DNA of 64,000 nt from Micromonospora sp. NBC_01796 (lineage in GTDB: Bacteria; Actinomycetota; Actinomycetes; Mycobacteriales; Micromonosporaceae). Under the pieces are notes generated by a model that had not been told where the DNA came from, did not search any database, and saw nothing but the letters and a program-made list of their open reading frames with translations. Shown here one piece after another: positions 19,261 through 28,253 of the stretch. Location: the NCBI RefSeq assembly GCF_035917455.1, contig NZ_CP109078.1, positions 3,472,001 through 3,536,000 of the forward strand. Reading direction: 5' to 3'. The translations under genes and the position numbers were made by a program. How positions within the stretch are numbered: the first letter of the stretch is position 1; each line of letters begins with the position of its first letter.

Positions 19261-20697
19261 ATGGCCGACACCCCGCCCGGCGGAGATCCCTACTCGCCGC
19301 CGCCGATCCCGCCTGCCGCGCCGACCCCGCCGGTCAGCGCCATCCCGCCGAGGGTGGCGAAGTTCTCCGGCCGAGGGCTGACCTGGCGGCGTGGTCTGGT
19401 GCTCGCCGGGGTGATCCTGCTGATCGCCGGCTGTGCGGTCTACATGGCGATAACCCTCGGCGACGACCTCGGCCTGCAGGCGCTGATCATCGGGCTGGTG
19501 GCCGCGATCCTGCCGGTGCCGGTGCTGATCGCCTGCTTCCTCTGGCTCGACCGGTACGAGCCCGAGCCGATGGTCTACCTGATCTTCTGCTTCGCCTGGG
19601 GTGCGTTCGTCGCCACCGCCGCCTCGCTGAACGTGAACCGGGAGACCGCCGAGTTGTTCGCCGGGTGGGGGCTGCCGGACTCGCTGGTGGCGGTGCTCGG
19701 GGCGCCGTTCATCGAAGAGTTGACCAAGGCCCTCGGGCCGTTCCTGCTGCTGCTGTTCCGCCGCCGGGAGTGGTCCGGCATCACCGACGGGATCGTCTAC
19801 TGCGGACTCTCCGCGGTCGGCTTCGCCATGGTGGAGAACATCCTCTACCTCGGCGGGTACGGCTACGCCGCCGGTGCCGACCAGTACGGTCCGGCGACCG
19901 GGGTGCAGAACGTCTTCGCGATCTTCATCGTCCGGATCCTGCTCACCGGGTTCGCCCACCCGCTGTTCACCTCGATGACCGGAATCGGGCTCGGCATCGC
20001 GGCCCGCTCGGCGGACAAGCGGGTCCGGATCTTCGCCCCGCTGGCCGGTCTCCTGGCGGCGATGATGTTGCACGGCACCTGGAACCTGATGCCCTCGCTG
20101 GCGGCGGCACTCGGGCAGAACCTGATAGTGCTCTACGGGTACATCGGCGTGATGGTGCCGATCTTCCTCGGCATGGTCGGGCTGGCCGTCTGGCTGCGTG
20201 GCTGGGAGGGCCGGCTCACCGAGCGCCGGCTGCCCGACTACGTACGGGCCGGCTGGCTCAGCCCGCCCGAGGTGGCCGCCCTGGGCAGTCTCGGCCGGCG
20301 GCACTCGGCCCGGCGCTGGGCCCGGCGGGTCGCGGGGGAACCGGGCCTGAAGGCGATGCGCGGTTTCCAGTTCTCGGCCACCCGGTTGGCTCTGCTGCGC
20401 GACGGGATGCTGCGCGGGCTGGACACCAAGCCGGCCGACCGCGCCCGCACCGCGTACGAGGAGCGGCAGTTGCTCGACGCGATCACGGCGTACCGGTGGG
20501 CGTTCGTGGGTCGGGACCCGCAGGCGCCGGTCGGGGTCTGGGACGGGGCCCGTTACCACCTGAACTTCCCGGACGGGGTGCCGCGCACGGTGGAGGCGCC
20601 GGCCGAGCCGGTGGTGCCGATCCCGGTGGTGTTCACCCCGCCGCCGGCTCCGAGCCCCTACGGTCCGTACGGCCCGCCGCCGCCCGGTTACAGGTAG
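19261..20697 (+). CDS. PrsW-family intramembrane metalloprotease
   Basis: Protein of 478 aa. A Pro-rich N-terminal tail of about 40 residues precedes eight or so hydrophobic segments. The metal and active-site motifs are FIEELTK (Glu152, Glu153), FAMVENILYLGG, FAHPLFTSMTG and MLHGTWN, all as in PrsW. The C-terminal part of about 150 residues is soluble and Pro-rich at the end. PrsW cleaves anti-sigma factors in Bacillus; the target here is unknown. The ATG lies 6 bases after TACGCT and is divergent from the riboswitch-controlled gene. Confidence 0.92.
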   Translation: MADTPPGGDPYSPPPIPPAAPTPPVSAIPPRVAKFSGRGLTWRRGLVLAGVILLIAGCAVYMAITLGDDLGLQALIIGLVAAILPVPVLIACFLWLDRYEPEPMVYLIFCFAWGAFVATAASLNVNRETAELFAGWGLPDSLVAVLGAPFIEELTKALGPFLLLLFRRREWSGITDGIVYCGLSAVGFAMVENILYLGGYGYAAGADQYGPATGVQNVFAIFIVRILLTGFAHPLFTSMTGIGLGIAARSADKRVRIFAPLAGLLAAMMLHGTWNLMPSLAAALGQNLIVLYGYIGVMVPIFLGMVGLAVWLRGWEGRLTERRLPDYVRAGWLSPPEVAALGSLGRRHSARRWARRVAGEPGLKAMRGFQFSATRLALLRDGMLRGLDTKPADRARTAYEERQLLDAITAYRWAFVGRDPQAPVGVWDGARYHLNFPDGVPRTVEAPAEPVVPIPVVFTPPPAPSPYGPYGPPPPGYR

Positions 20698-21026
20698 AGC
20701 CCGGTCGAGTCGGTGTCCACCCGCTCGGCGGCGACCGCGTGCACGTCGCGCTCGCGGAGCAGGACGTACTCCCGGCCGTGCAGTTCCACCTCGGAGCGGT
20801 CGTCCGGGTCGAACAGGACCCGGTCACCGGAGACGATCGAGCGGACGTTGGGTCCGACACCCACCGCGGTCGCCCAGGCGAGGCGGCGTCCGATCGAGGC
20901 GGTCGCCGGGATGACGATGCCGGCGGTCGAGCGCCGTTCACCCTCGCCGGCCTCCAGGCGTACCAGGACGCGGTCGTGCAGCAGGCGGATCGGTAGGCCG
21001 TTGTCGAGGTCTGGGTCGGCGGTCAC
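20688..21026 (-). CDS. Orphan GroES-family co-chaperonin
   Basis: Protein of 112 aa, slightly longer than classical GroES. IRLLHDRVLVRLEAGEGERRS opens the fold. AGIVIP sits at the mobile loop that contacts GroEL; VGPN, SGDRVLFDPDD and REYVLLRERDVHAV complete the beta-barrel, and a C-terminal tail of about 15 residues is extra. It lies 14 kb from groEL and has no CIRCE, so it may be a specialised co-chaperonin. The GTG at 21026 follows TACCGT by 7 bases. Its end overlaps that of prsW by 10 bases. Confidence 0.82.
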   Translation of the reverse strand: MTADPDLDNGLPIRLLHDRVLVRLEAGEGERRSTAGIVIPATASIGRRLAWATAVGVGPNVRSIVSGDRVLFDPDDRSEVELHGREYVLLRERDVHAVAAERVDTDSTGLYL

Positions 21027-21210
21027 GACCGGAACGGTACCGCTGCGACCGTGGCGACGGTGGTGGAGGTCGAGGTCACGGCCGACGGGTGGGTTGCGCA
21101 GCCGCCGGTAGGGGCAAACTGGGGGAGAATTCAGGGCTCCGTCGGGACGTTCCGTCGTGTTCCTGCCGGTTACCGTAGGTAAGCCGGTTCGCCAGCCAGG
21201 AGGTGTGCGC

Positions 21211-22512
21211 TTGAGCCGCTTCGAGCAGCTGCGGGCAAGGGCCCGCCGCGCGTACGAGTCCGGCCGTGACTCGGTCCGGGCCGCGCGTCCGGCCGCCGGT
21301 GAGCGGGTGACAGTGGCCGACGAGCCCCCGGCGCCGGAGCAGTACGTGTCGCCGGTGCCGCCGCCCCGGGCGCCGATCGCCGGTGACGAGGTCGCGTCGG
21401 TGCACTCCTCAACGTCGAGCCGCGACGACGCGGACGTGCCGAGGGCGCTGCGGATCGCCGGCGCCTGGTCCTGGCGGTTGCTCGCGATCGGCCTGGTCAC
21501 CTATGCCCTGCTCAGGGTGATCGGCACGATCCGGATCGTCATCATCCCGCTGATCATCGCGCTGCTGCTCTCCGCCCTGCTCGCCCCGGCGGTGGGCTGG
21601 CTGCTGCGGGCCCGGTTCCCGCGTTCGCTGGCCACCGCACTGGTGCTGGTCGGTGGCCTGGCCGCGGTGGTGGGCACGCTCACCCGGGTGGTGACCGAGT
21701 TCGTCGGCGGGGTGCCGGAGCTGAGCAAGAACGCCTCCGAGGGCATCCGGCAGATCCAGGACTGGCTCCGTACGGGACCGCTGCACCTGTCGGACAACCA
21801 GCTCAACTCGTACATCGACGAGGCGCAGAAGTGGATTGACGAGAACACCCAGGCGCTGACCAGCGGTGCGCTCTCCACCGCCACCACCCTGTTCGAGCTG
21901 CTCACCGGCGCCCTCCTGGTGCTCTTCGCGACCTTCTTCTTCCTCCGCGACGGGGGCAGGATCTGGCGCTTCATGGTCCGGCTGCTCCCGGTCAACGCCC
22001 GGTGGCGGATCGACGACGCCGGGCGGGCGTCGTGGGCCACCCTGGTCGCCTACGTACGCGCCACCGTGCTGGTCGCCTTCATCGACGCCGTCGGCATCGG
22101 CATCTTCCTGGTCATCTTCGACGTGCCGTTCGCGTTCCCGCTCGCCGCCCTGGTCTTCCTCGGCGCGTTCATCCCGATCGTCGGGGCCACCCTCTCCGGG
22201 GCGGTCGCGGTGCTGGTCGCGCTGGTCGACAGCGGCCCGGTCACCGCGGCGATCATCCTGGGCGTGGTGATCGGGGTGCAGCAGATCGAGGGCCACATCC
22301 TGCAACCGCTGATCATGGGGCGGGCGGTGGCGATCCATCCGCTCGCGGTGATCGTCGGGATCGCCGCCGGAGTGGTGCTCGCCGGGATCGTCGGCGCGCT
22401 GATCGCCGTACCGCTGATCGCCGTACTCAACACGGCCGTGCGGCGGTTGGCCCACCGGCGCCCGCCCGAGGTCCCGCCGGACGCGGTGGTGGTCGCCTCC
22501 ACCGCTCCGTGA
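21211..22512 (+). CDS. AI-2E family transporter (PerM-like)
   Basis: Protein of 433 aa. A charged N-terminus of about 85 residues precedes seven to eight membrane segments, with the family hallmark stretches PLIIALLLSALLAPAVGWL, FLRDGGRIW, and the C-terminal GVIIGVQQIEGHILQPLIMGR-like region (about residues 348-368). The family includes AI-2 exporters and Na+/H+ antiporters; the substrate is unknown. The TTG at 21211 is chosen because AGGAGGTG stands 4-5 bases before it; a GTG at 21157 lacks any SD. Confidence 0.88.
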   Translation: MSRFEQLRARARRAYESGRDSVRAARPAAGERVTVADEPPAPEQYVSPVPPPRAPIAGDEVASVHSSTSSRDDADVPRALRIAGAWSWRLLAIGLVTYALLRVIGTIRIVIIPLIIALLLSALLAPAVGWLLRARFPRSLATALVLVGGLAAVVGTLTRVVTEFVGGVPELSKNASEGIRQIQDWLRTGPLHLSDNQLNSYIDEAQKWIDENTQALTSGALSTATTLFELLTGALLVLFATFFFLRDGGRIWRFMVRLLPVNARWRIDDAGRASWATLVAYVRATVLVAFIDAVGIGIFLVIFDVPFAFPLAALVFLGAFIPIVGATLSGAVAVLVALVDSGPVTAAIILGVVIGVQQIEGHILQPLIMGRAVAIHPLAVIVGIAAGVVLAGIVGALIAVPLIAVLNTAVRRLAHRRPPEVPPDAVVVASTAP

Positions 22513-22531
22513 CCGGCTACGGGGGCGTGGG

Positions 22532-24706
22532 TCAGTCCTTGGCGAGGCGTTGCAGTGCGCCCCGGGCCACCTCGGGCCGGGTGGTGTACCAGAACGGTGG
22601 CAACGAGCGGCGCAGGAACGCACCGTAGCCACGGGCGGTCTCGAGCCGGGAGTCGAGAACCGCGACCACGCCCTTGTCGCCGGTCGACCGGATCAGCCGA
22701 CCCACACCCTGGGCCAGCCGGACCGCCGCGATCGGCACGCTGACCGCCGCGAAGCCGGACCCGCCGGAGGCGTCGACCGCCGCCGCGCGGGCCGCCGCCA
22801 ACGGCTCGTCGGGTCGGGGGAACGGCAGCCGGTCGATCACCACGAGCTGGCAGGCGTCGCCCGGCACGTCCACGCCCTGCCAGAGCGACATCACGCCGAA
22901 CAGGCAACTCGCCCGCTCCTCCCGGAACCGGCGGACCAGCAGCGGCAGCGACTCCTCACCCTGGAGCAGGACCGGCAGGTCGGTCCGCGCCCGGAGCAGC
23001 TCCGCGGCCTGCTGCGCGGCCCGCCGGGAGGAGAACAGCCCGAGGGTACGGCCACCGAGCGCGGTCACCAGTTCGAGCAGTTCGGTGCCGGCCGCGTCGG
23101 GCAGGCCGGAGGCGGCGGGGCGGGGCAGGTGCGCGGCGACGTACAGGATGCCCTGTCGGCCGTAGTCGAAGGGTGAGCCGACGTCGAGCGACCGCCACCC
23201 CGAACCCGACTCGCGTTCGATCAGGGCGGCGTCCCCGGCAGCCTTCGGCGCCGGTTTGGCCTTGCGGGCCGGGGCGGTCGAGGCGGCCAGCGCGGAGGCG
23301 GCCGGCGACGGCGGGTCCACGGTGACCGGGCCGAGGCCGAGGGCGCGGGCCACGGTGTCGAACCGGCCGCCGAGGGCCAGCGTGGCGGAGGTGACCACCA
23401 CGGTGCGCTCGTCGTACAGCTCGTTGGCGAGCATGCCGGCGACGGAGAGCGGCGCGACGACCAGGGCCCGGCGTCCCGCCCCCGGACCGTCCGACTTCTC
23501 CACCCAGGCCACGTCGTGCTCGCCCTCCTCCAGCAGCCGCTGCGAGGTCTTGGACAGGTCGTCGAGGACTGCCTTGGCCTGCTGCTTGCGTACCGGATCG
23601 GGGTCGTCGGCCTTGATGTCGCCGACCTTGTCCAGGGCCGCGCGGGTGGCCGCGTCGAGCAGGGTGCACGCCTCCCGTAACGGACCCGGCAGTCCGGCGG
23701 TGATCCGCCCGGCCGGCGCCTCGGCCAGCCCGACCGAGAGCGCGTCACCGGCGGCGATGAGCGACTCGGCGATCTCCGGGGTCAGCAGCGGCCGGGCCCG
23801 GCGGGCGGCGCGGTCGACCAGCTCCGGTACGAGTTCGGCCTGCGAGGCGGAGGAGACCCGGTCGGCCAGCTCGTGCGCCTCGTCGACCACCAGGAGCTTG
23901 TGCGGCGGCACGATGTGCCGGTCGGCCAGCAGGTCGACGGCGAGCAGGCTGTGGTTGGTCACCACGATGTCGGCCTCGCGGGCCCGGACCCGGGACGCCT
24001 CCGCGAAGCACTCCGGCCCGTACGGGCACCGCCCGGCACCGACGCACTCGCGGGCCGGCATCGACACCAGCCGCCACGCCTGGTCGTCGACGCCCGGATC
24101 GAGCTCGTCCCGGTCGCCGGTCTCGGTCTTGTCCGCCCAGGCACGCAGCCGCTCGACCTGCTTGCCCAGCCGGCCCGCCTCGCCGAGCCACTTCATGCCC
24201 CCGCCACGCCCGGGCGTGTCGAAGAGGGTGTCCTCCGGCTCGTCCTCAGTGGAGTTGTCCAGCCGGGCCAGGCAGAGGTAGTGGTGCCGGCCCTTCAGCA
24301 CGGCGAACGTCGGCCGACGGCCGAGGACCGGCTCGACCGCGTCGGCGAGCCGGGGCAGGTCGTGCTCGACGAGCTGGGACTGCAACGCCAGGGTGGCGGT
24401 GGAGACCACCACCGGCCCGTCGACGGTCAGTGCCGGCGCGAGATAGGCCAGCGACTTGCCGGTGCCGGTGCCCGCCTGGACCAGCAGGTGCTCGCCGGTG
24501 GCGATGCTCTCCTCGATGGCCGAGGCCATGAGCTGTTGACCGGGCCGGGCCGAGCCGCCGGGCACCGCGCCGACGGCGGCGGCGAGCAGTTCGTCGGTGC
24601 TCGGCCGACCGGCGCGCCGCCGCCGACGGGTGGTCGGTGCCGGGGCCTTCGCGGAGTCGGCGCTCCCGGAGTCGGCGGTGTTGTTGGCGGTGGTCGGAGC
24701 GGTCAC
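22532..24706 (-). CDS. dinG: ATP-dependent DNA helicase, DinG/XPD family
   Basis: Protein of 724 aa. The basic N-terminal tail is followed by Walker A QAGTGTGKS (about 78-86). An iron-sulfur region has CLARL and ECVGAGRCPYGPEC Cys residues (about 146 and 222-234). LLVVDEAHELAD is the DEAH box, and the C-terminal QGVDVPGD and QGVGRLIRS are motifs V and VI. It unwinds DNA or R-loops 5'-3' in repair. The GTG at 24706 follows TACGGT by 6 bases. It converges closely on the AI-2E permease gene and is divergent from DUF402. Confidence 0.93.
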   Translation of the reverse strand: MTAPTTANNTADSGSADSAKAPAPTTRRRRRAGRPSTDELLAAAVGAVPGGSARPGQQLMASAIEESIATGEHLLVQAGTGTGKSLAYLAPALTVDGPVVVSTATLALQSQLVEHDLPRLADAVEPVLGRRPTFAVLKGRHHYLCLARLDNSTEDEPEDTLFDTPGRGGGMKWLGEAGRLGKQVERLRAWADKTETGDRDELDPGVDDQAWRLVSMPARECVGAGRCPYGPECFAEASRVRAREADIVVTNHSLLAVDLLADRHIVPPHKLLVVDEAHELADRVSSASQAELVPELVDRAARRARPLLTPEIAESLIAAGDALSVGLAEAPAGRITAGLPGPLREACTLLDAATRAALDKVGDIKADDPDPVRKQQAKAVLDDLSKTSQRLLEEGEHDVAWVEKSDGPGAGRRALVVAPLSVAGMLANELYDERTVVVTSATLALGGRFDTVARALGLGPVTVDPPSPAASALAASTAPARKAKPAPKAAGDAALIERESGSGWRSLDVGSPFDYGRQGILYVAAHLPRPAASGLPDAAGTELLELVTALGGRTLGLFSSRRAAQQAAELLRARTDLPVLLQGEESLPLLVRRFREERASCLFGVMSLWQGVDVPGDACQLVVIDRLPFPRPDEPLAAARAAAVDASGGSGFAAVSVPIAAVRLAQGVGRLIRSTGDKGVVAVLDSRLETARGYGAFLRRSLPPFWYTTRPEVARGALQRLAKD

Positions 24707-24807
24707 CGTAGGACCGTACCTGGCCGTCCCGACACCGACCGCGCACCTCGGTTGGCGAAGGGTCTTCGCACGGGCGCGGAGTGGGGGGCATCGGTTAGGG
24801 TGCGGGC

Positions 24808-25311
24808 ATGTCGAGCGATGTGGTCCGGGTCGTTTACACCAAGTACGACGGCACCGCGCACCGGGACTACCCTGCCCGCCGGCTGACCGAGGACGACCTG
24901 GGTGTCTGGCTCGGGGTGACCGCCGGAACCGAGTCGGTCTACCACGGCCGACCCTCCGTGGAGCAGATCCCCTTCGTGCTCCTCGTGCCGCACTCGGCGT
25001 GGTGGACCGGCATGTTCAACCCTCCGCCGAGGACCAGCGAGGTCTACTGCGACATCGCCAGCCCGGCCCGCTGGGAGGGGGACACGGTCAACCTGATCGA
25101 TCTGGACCTCGACGTGGTCCGGCGTCGGGGGACCGGCGCGGTGGAGTTGCGCGACGAGGACGAGTTCGCCGACCACCGGGTCCGGTTCGGTTACCCGGAG
25201 GACGTGGTGGTCCGGGCCGAGGCGGCGGCCGAGTGGCTCTACGACGCGCTCGGCGACGGGACCGAGCCGTTCGCCACGGCGTACCGGAAGTGGCTCGCCC
25301 TGGTGCTCTGA
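24808..25311 (+). CDS. DUF402 domain protein
   Basis: Protein of 167 aa matching DUF402 (FomD/Ntdp-like): an early VYTKYDGTAHRDY, then WTGMFNPPPRTSEVYCDIA, then VNLIDLDLDVVRRR and DEDEFADH carrying the acidic metal ligands. Characterised members hydrolyse nucleoside diphosphates or nucleotidyl esters. It is cytosolic. The ATG lies 6 bases after TAGGGT (24796-24801). Confidence 0.88.
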   Translation: MSSDVVRVVYTKYDGTAHRDYPARRLTEDDLGVWLGVTAGTESVYHGRPSVEQIPFVLLVPHSAWWTGMFNPPPRTSEVYCDIASPARWEGDTVNLIDLDLDVVRRRGTGAVELRDEDEFADHRVRFGYPEDVVVRAEAAAEWLYDALGDGTEPFATAYRKWLALVL

Positions 25312-25348
25312 ACGCCGCCTCCGGGCGACCATGCCCGAGCCGGGCGGG

Positions 25349-26350
25349 TCAGCATGGGGCGGGCCACTGCGGCGTGTCAGGTCCGAGCGCCGGCACCCGG
25401 CTCAGCTTCTCCGGGTTCTGTTGGTGGAAGATGCCGGTGATCCTGCCGTCGGCGACCGTGTACCAGGTCACCACCCGCAGCCGCCGGTCGTTGCGGTAGT
25501 CCCCCTCGACCTGGAGCCCGAGCGAGCCGTTGACCAGCACCGGCAGGGCCCGGGCGGCGGTGGTGTCGAGCACCGTACGGCGGACCAGGCCGAGCGCGAA
25601 CCGGGCCACCTTCAGCACCCCGACAACCGGGTTGCGGGCGCTCGGGGCGTGACCGCCACTGTCGCCGACGAAGACCACGTCCGGGGCGAGCACCGCGACC
25701 AGCCGGTCGAGGTCGCCCGATTCGGCGGCGGCGAGGAAGGCGGCGACCACCCGCTGCTGCTCGGCCAGGTCGGCGGTGTGCCGGGGCCCGCCCTCGGCGA
25801 CCGCCCGCCGGCCCCGGGAGGCGAGCTGCCGGGCGGCCGTCGGTGTGCCGTGCAGCACCTCGGCGATCTGGGTGAACGGCACCGCGAAGACGTCATGCAG
25901 CACGAACGCGACCCGCTGCTCGGGGGTGAGCCGTTCCAGCACCACCAGCAGCGCGATCCCGACCTCCTCGGTCTGGGTGACTCGTTCGGCCGGGTCGGGG
26001 GCGAAGCCGCCGGCGTCGGGGAGGTGTCCGGCGGCGCCGGGGGCGGCCAGTCCGGGCGTGTCGGGCAGCCGGCTGATCACCGGTTCGGGCAGCCACTGAC
26101 CGACGTACGCCTCGCGGCGTACCCGGGCCGAGCGGAGCAGGTCGAGGCAGATCCGGCCGGTGGCGGTGGTGAGCCAGCCGCGCAGGTCGCGGATCTCGGC
26201 GCGGGCCGCCGGGTCGGCGAGTGCCCGTGCGTAGCGCAGCCAGGTTTCCTGGACCGCGTCCTCGGCATCGGCGCGGCTGCCGAGCATGCGGTACGCCACC
26301 GCGGTCAGGTGGTCCCGCTCGGCCTCGAACTCGGTCGCCAGGTCCCGCAC
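25349..26350 (-). CDS. ECF41-type sigma factor with SnoaL-like C-terminal domain
   Basis: Protein of 333 aa. Sigma region 2 (about 10-80, EDAVQETWLRYAR) and region 4 (about 130-195, TPEQRVAFVLHDVF) are followed by a SnoaL-like domain of about 120 residues. The linker has WLPEP (86-90) and the C-terminus NPEKL (312-316), the two marks of group ECF41, in which the C-terminal domain itself controls activity in place of an anti-sigma factor. ECF41 genes usually sit next to a carboxymuconolactone decarboxylase, oxidoreductase or epimerase gene; none is adjacent here. Confidence 0.92.
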   Translation of the reverse strand: MRDLATEFEAERDHLTAVAYRMLGSRADAEDAVQETWLRYARALADPAARAEIRDLRGWLTTATGRICLDLLRSARVRREAYVGQWLPEPVISRLPDTPGLAAPGAAGHLPDAGGFAPDPAERVTQTEEVGIALLVVLERLTPEQRVAFVLHDVFAVPFTQIAEVLHGTPTAARQLASRGRRAVAEGGPRHTADLAEQQRVVAAFLAAAESGDLDRLVAVLAPDVVFVGDSGGHAPSARNPVVGVLKVARFALGLVRRTVLDTTAARALPVLVNGSLGLQVEGDYRNDRRLRVVTWYTVADGRITGIFHQQNPEKLSRVPALGPDTPQWPAPC

Positions 26351-26540
26351 GGCCGCCCCCCTGCCTGGATCGCTCTCCCGGTCGGTGCTCCGCCGCGAAT
26401 TCTCCCCCTACTCCGACGGGGCCTGCCAGCGCGCTACTCCCGGTGGAACCGGCTGTCGTGCTCCTCCGGCGGAACGGGCCGGCGGGAGGCGACTCGGGGC
26501 TCGCGTCGCGGCGGGGCCTCCGGTCGGCGATGATCGGGGT

Positions 26541-26570
26541 ATGACCAGACGTGGTGTGGTGCCGGCATGA
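26541..26570 (+). CDS. Possible 9-codon upstream ORF coupled to the PPK2 gene
   Basis: ATG at 26541, nine sense codons (MTRRGVVPA) and a TGA overlapping the PPK2 ATG as ATGA. GATGAT lies 6 bases upstream, the spacing of a leaderless -10 but a poor match. It may be a coupling device or chance. Confidence 0.3.
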   Translation: MTRRGVVPA

Positions 26571-27469
26571 GCGAGCCGAGGCGGTCCGTCCGCGACCTGC
26601 TGCGGGTGCCGACCGGCGGGACCGGGCTGGACCTCGGGGCGATCCACCCGCGTACGACGCCGGGGTTGCCCCGGGCCGGGGTGGTCGGCAGCGATCCGAA
26701 GGCCTGGGCGCGGGCCCGGGTGCAGGAGATCGGGGCGGACCTGGGTCGGCAGCAGGAGATGCTGTTCGCCTCGGCGAAGGTCGACCCGGCGTCCGGGCGC
26801 AGGCTGCTGCTGGTGCTCCAGGCGATGGACGCGGGCGGCAAGGACGGCACCATCCGGCGGGTGGCGGGCACGATGAACCCGCTCGGCCTGCAGATCAGGT
26901 CGTTCGGGCGGCCGACCGAGAAGGAGCTCAACCACCACTTCCTGTGGCGGATCCGCCGGGCGCTGCCGACTCCGGGATACGTCGGGGTGTTCAATCGATC
27001 ACACTACGAGGACGTCCTGGTGCCGCGGGTCGAGTCGCTGGTCCCCGAGCACACCTGGCGGGCCCGGTACGACGAGATCAACGAGTTCGAGCAGGAGCTG
27101 GCCGACGGCGGGGTGACCCTGCTCAAGGTCTTCCTGCACATCTCCTACGACGAGCAGTTGGAGCGCCTGCGCAGCCGGCTCGACGACCCGGAGAAGCACT
27201 GGAAGTACGAGCCGGCGGACGTGGACACCCGCGCCCGCTGGGCCGACTACCAGGCCGCGTACGCCGAGGCGCTGGCGCGTTGCAGCACCTCCGGATCACC
27301 CTGGTTCGTGGTCCCGGCGAACCGGAAGTGGTACCGCGACTGGGCGGTGGCGAGCCTGCTTCGGGAGACCTTCGCGGGCATGCACCTGACCTATCCGGCA
27401 CCGAGGTTCGACGTCGAGCGGGAGCGGCGGCGGTTGCTCGAGATGCGCCCGGAGCCGGTGGAGGCCTAA
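26567..27469 (+). CDS. ppk2: Polyphosphate kinase 2 family protein
   Basis: Protein of 300 aa. Walker A DAGGKDGT (88-95), NRSHYEDVLVPRV with the Walker B Asp, and the lid region WKYEPADVDTRARW identify a one-domain PPK2. The family transfers phosphate between polyphosphate and nucleotides (NDP or NMP). It lies 153 bases before a PHO-box-preceded phosphate uptake pair, which fits a role in phosphate storage. No SD precedes the ATG. Confidence 0.92.
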   Translation: MSEPRRSVRDLLRVPTGGTGLDLGAIHPRTTPGLPRAGVVGSDPKAWARARVQEIGADLGRQQEMLFASAKVDPASGRRLLLVLQAMDAGGKDGTIRRVAGTMNPLGLQIRSFGRPTEKELNHHFLWRIRRALPTPGYVGVFNRSHYEDVLVPRVESLVPEHTWRARYDEINEFEQELADGGVTLLKVFLHISYDEQLERLRSRLDDPEKHWKYEPADVDTRARWADYQAAYAEALARCSTSGSPWFVVPANRKWYRDWAVASLLRETFAGMHLTYPAPRFDVERERRRLLEMRPEPVEA

Positions 27470-27479
27470 CTGTCGCTAG

Positions 27480-27507
27480 ATGAACAGCAGGTGAACCAAT
27501 GGTGAAT
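27480..27507 (-). promoter_or_regulatory. PHO box (three 11-base repeats)
   Basis: On the minus strand ATTCAC, GTTCAC and GTTCAT recur every 11 bases (cores at 27507-27502, 27496-27491 and 27485-27480). Actinobacterial PhoP binds 11-base direct repeats of GTTCACC type. The box points away from the downstream gene, but PhoP sites work in both orientations. A TAGCAT (27556-27561) downstream could be the -10 of the DUF47-PiT operon. Confidence 0.75.
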
Positions 27508-27622
27508 CACACCTGGCCAGAGGTGGGCCGGTGGTTGCGCGATTTTGTCGTTTCCTAGCATTCCCCAAGGCAGGTCCGTTGACGCCCGCCACCCCCACCG
27601 CCGACGCGACGAGGTCCGTGCC

Positions 27623-28249
27623 GTGAAGTTTTCCTTCCGCCCCACCGAGGGCGCCTTCTACGAGCTCTTCACCAGGGCCGCGCAGAACCTGGTGCGGGGT
27701 ACCGAGCTGCTGAACGAGCTGGCCCTGCCCGGGGTCGACGTGCAGTCGGTGAGCGAGCGGCTCACCGAGGTCGAGCACGACAGCGACCAGATCACCCACG
27801 ACCTGTACAAGAAGATCAACTCGACCTTCATCACGCCCTTCGACCGGGAGGACATCTACCGGCTCGGGTCCCTGCTCGACGACGTGATGGACCACCTCGA
27901 GGCGGTCGGCAACCTGCTCTACCTCTACGGGCTGACCAAGCTGCCGTCGCTGCCCCGGGAGATGCACGAGCTGGTGAACGTCCTCGACCAGCAGGCGAAG
28001 CTCACCGCCGAGGCGATGCCCCGGCTGCGCTCGATGCGTGACCTCGAGGACTACTGGATCGAGTGCAACCGGCTCGAGAACGACGGCGACCAGGCGTACC
28101 GGATGCTCCTGGTCCGGCTCTTCTCCGGCGAGTACGACGCGCTGACCGTGCTGAAGATGAAGGAGGTCGCCGACGAGCTGGAGGCGGCCTGTGACGCCTT
28201 CGAGCACGTGGCGAACACCGTCGAGACCATCGCGGTCAAGGAGTCCTGA
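27623..28249 (+). CDS. DUF47 (PhoU-like) phosphate transport regulator
   Basis: Protein of 208 aa, all-helical, with the PhoU-like pattern of the DUF47 family: LTEVEHDSDQITHDLYKKIN, then TPFDREDIYRLGSLLDDVMD with acidic metal-binding residues. It pairs with PiT transporters and is thought to tune uptake. The GTG at 27623 follows GAGGTC by 8 bases. Only 4 bases separate its stop from pit, so the two are surely one operon. Under the PHO box, expression should rise on phosphate starvation. Confidence 0.93.
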   Translation: MKFSFRPTEGAFYELFTRAAQNLVRGTELLNELALPGVDVQSVSERLTEVEHDSDQITHDLYKKINSTFITPFDREDIYRLGSLLDDVMDHLEAVGNLLYLYGLTKLPSLPREMHELVNVLDQQAKLTAEAMPRLRSMRDLEDYWIECNRLENDGDQAYRMLLVRLFSGEYDALTVLKMKEVADELEAACDAFEHVANTVETIAVKES

Positions 28250-28253
28250 CCCG

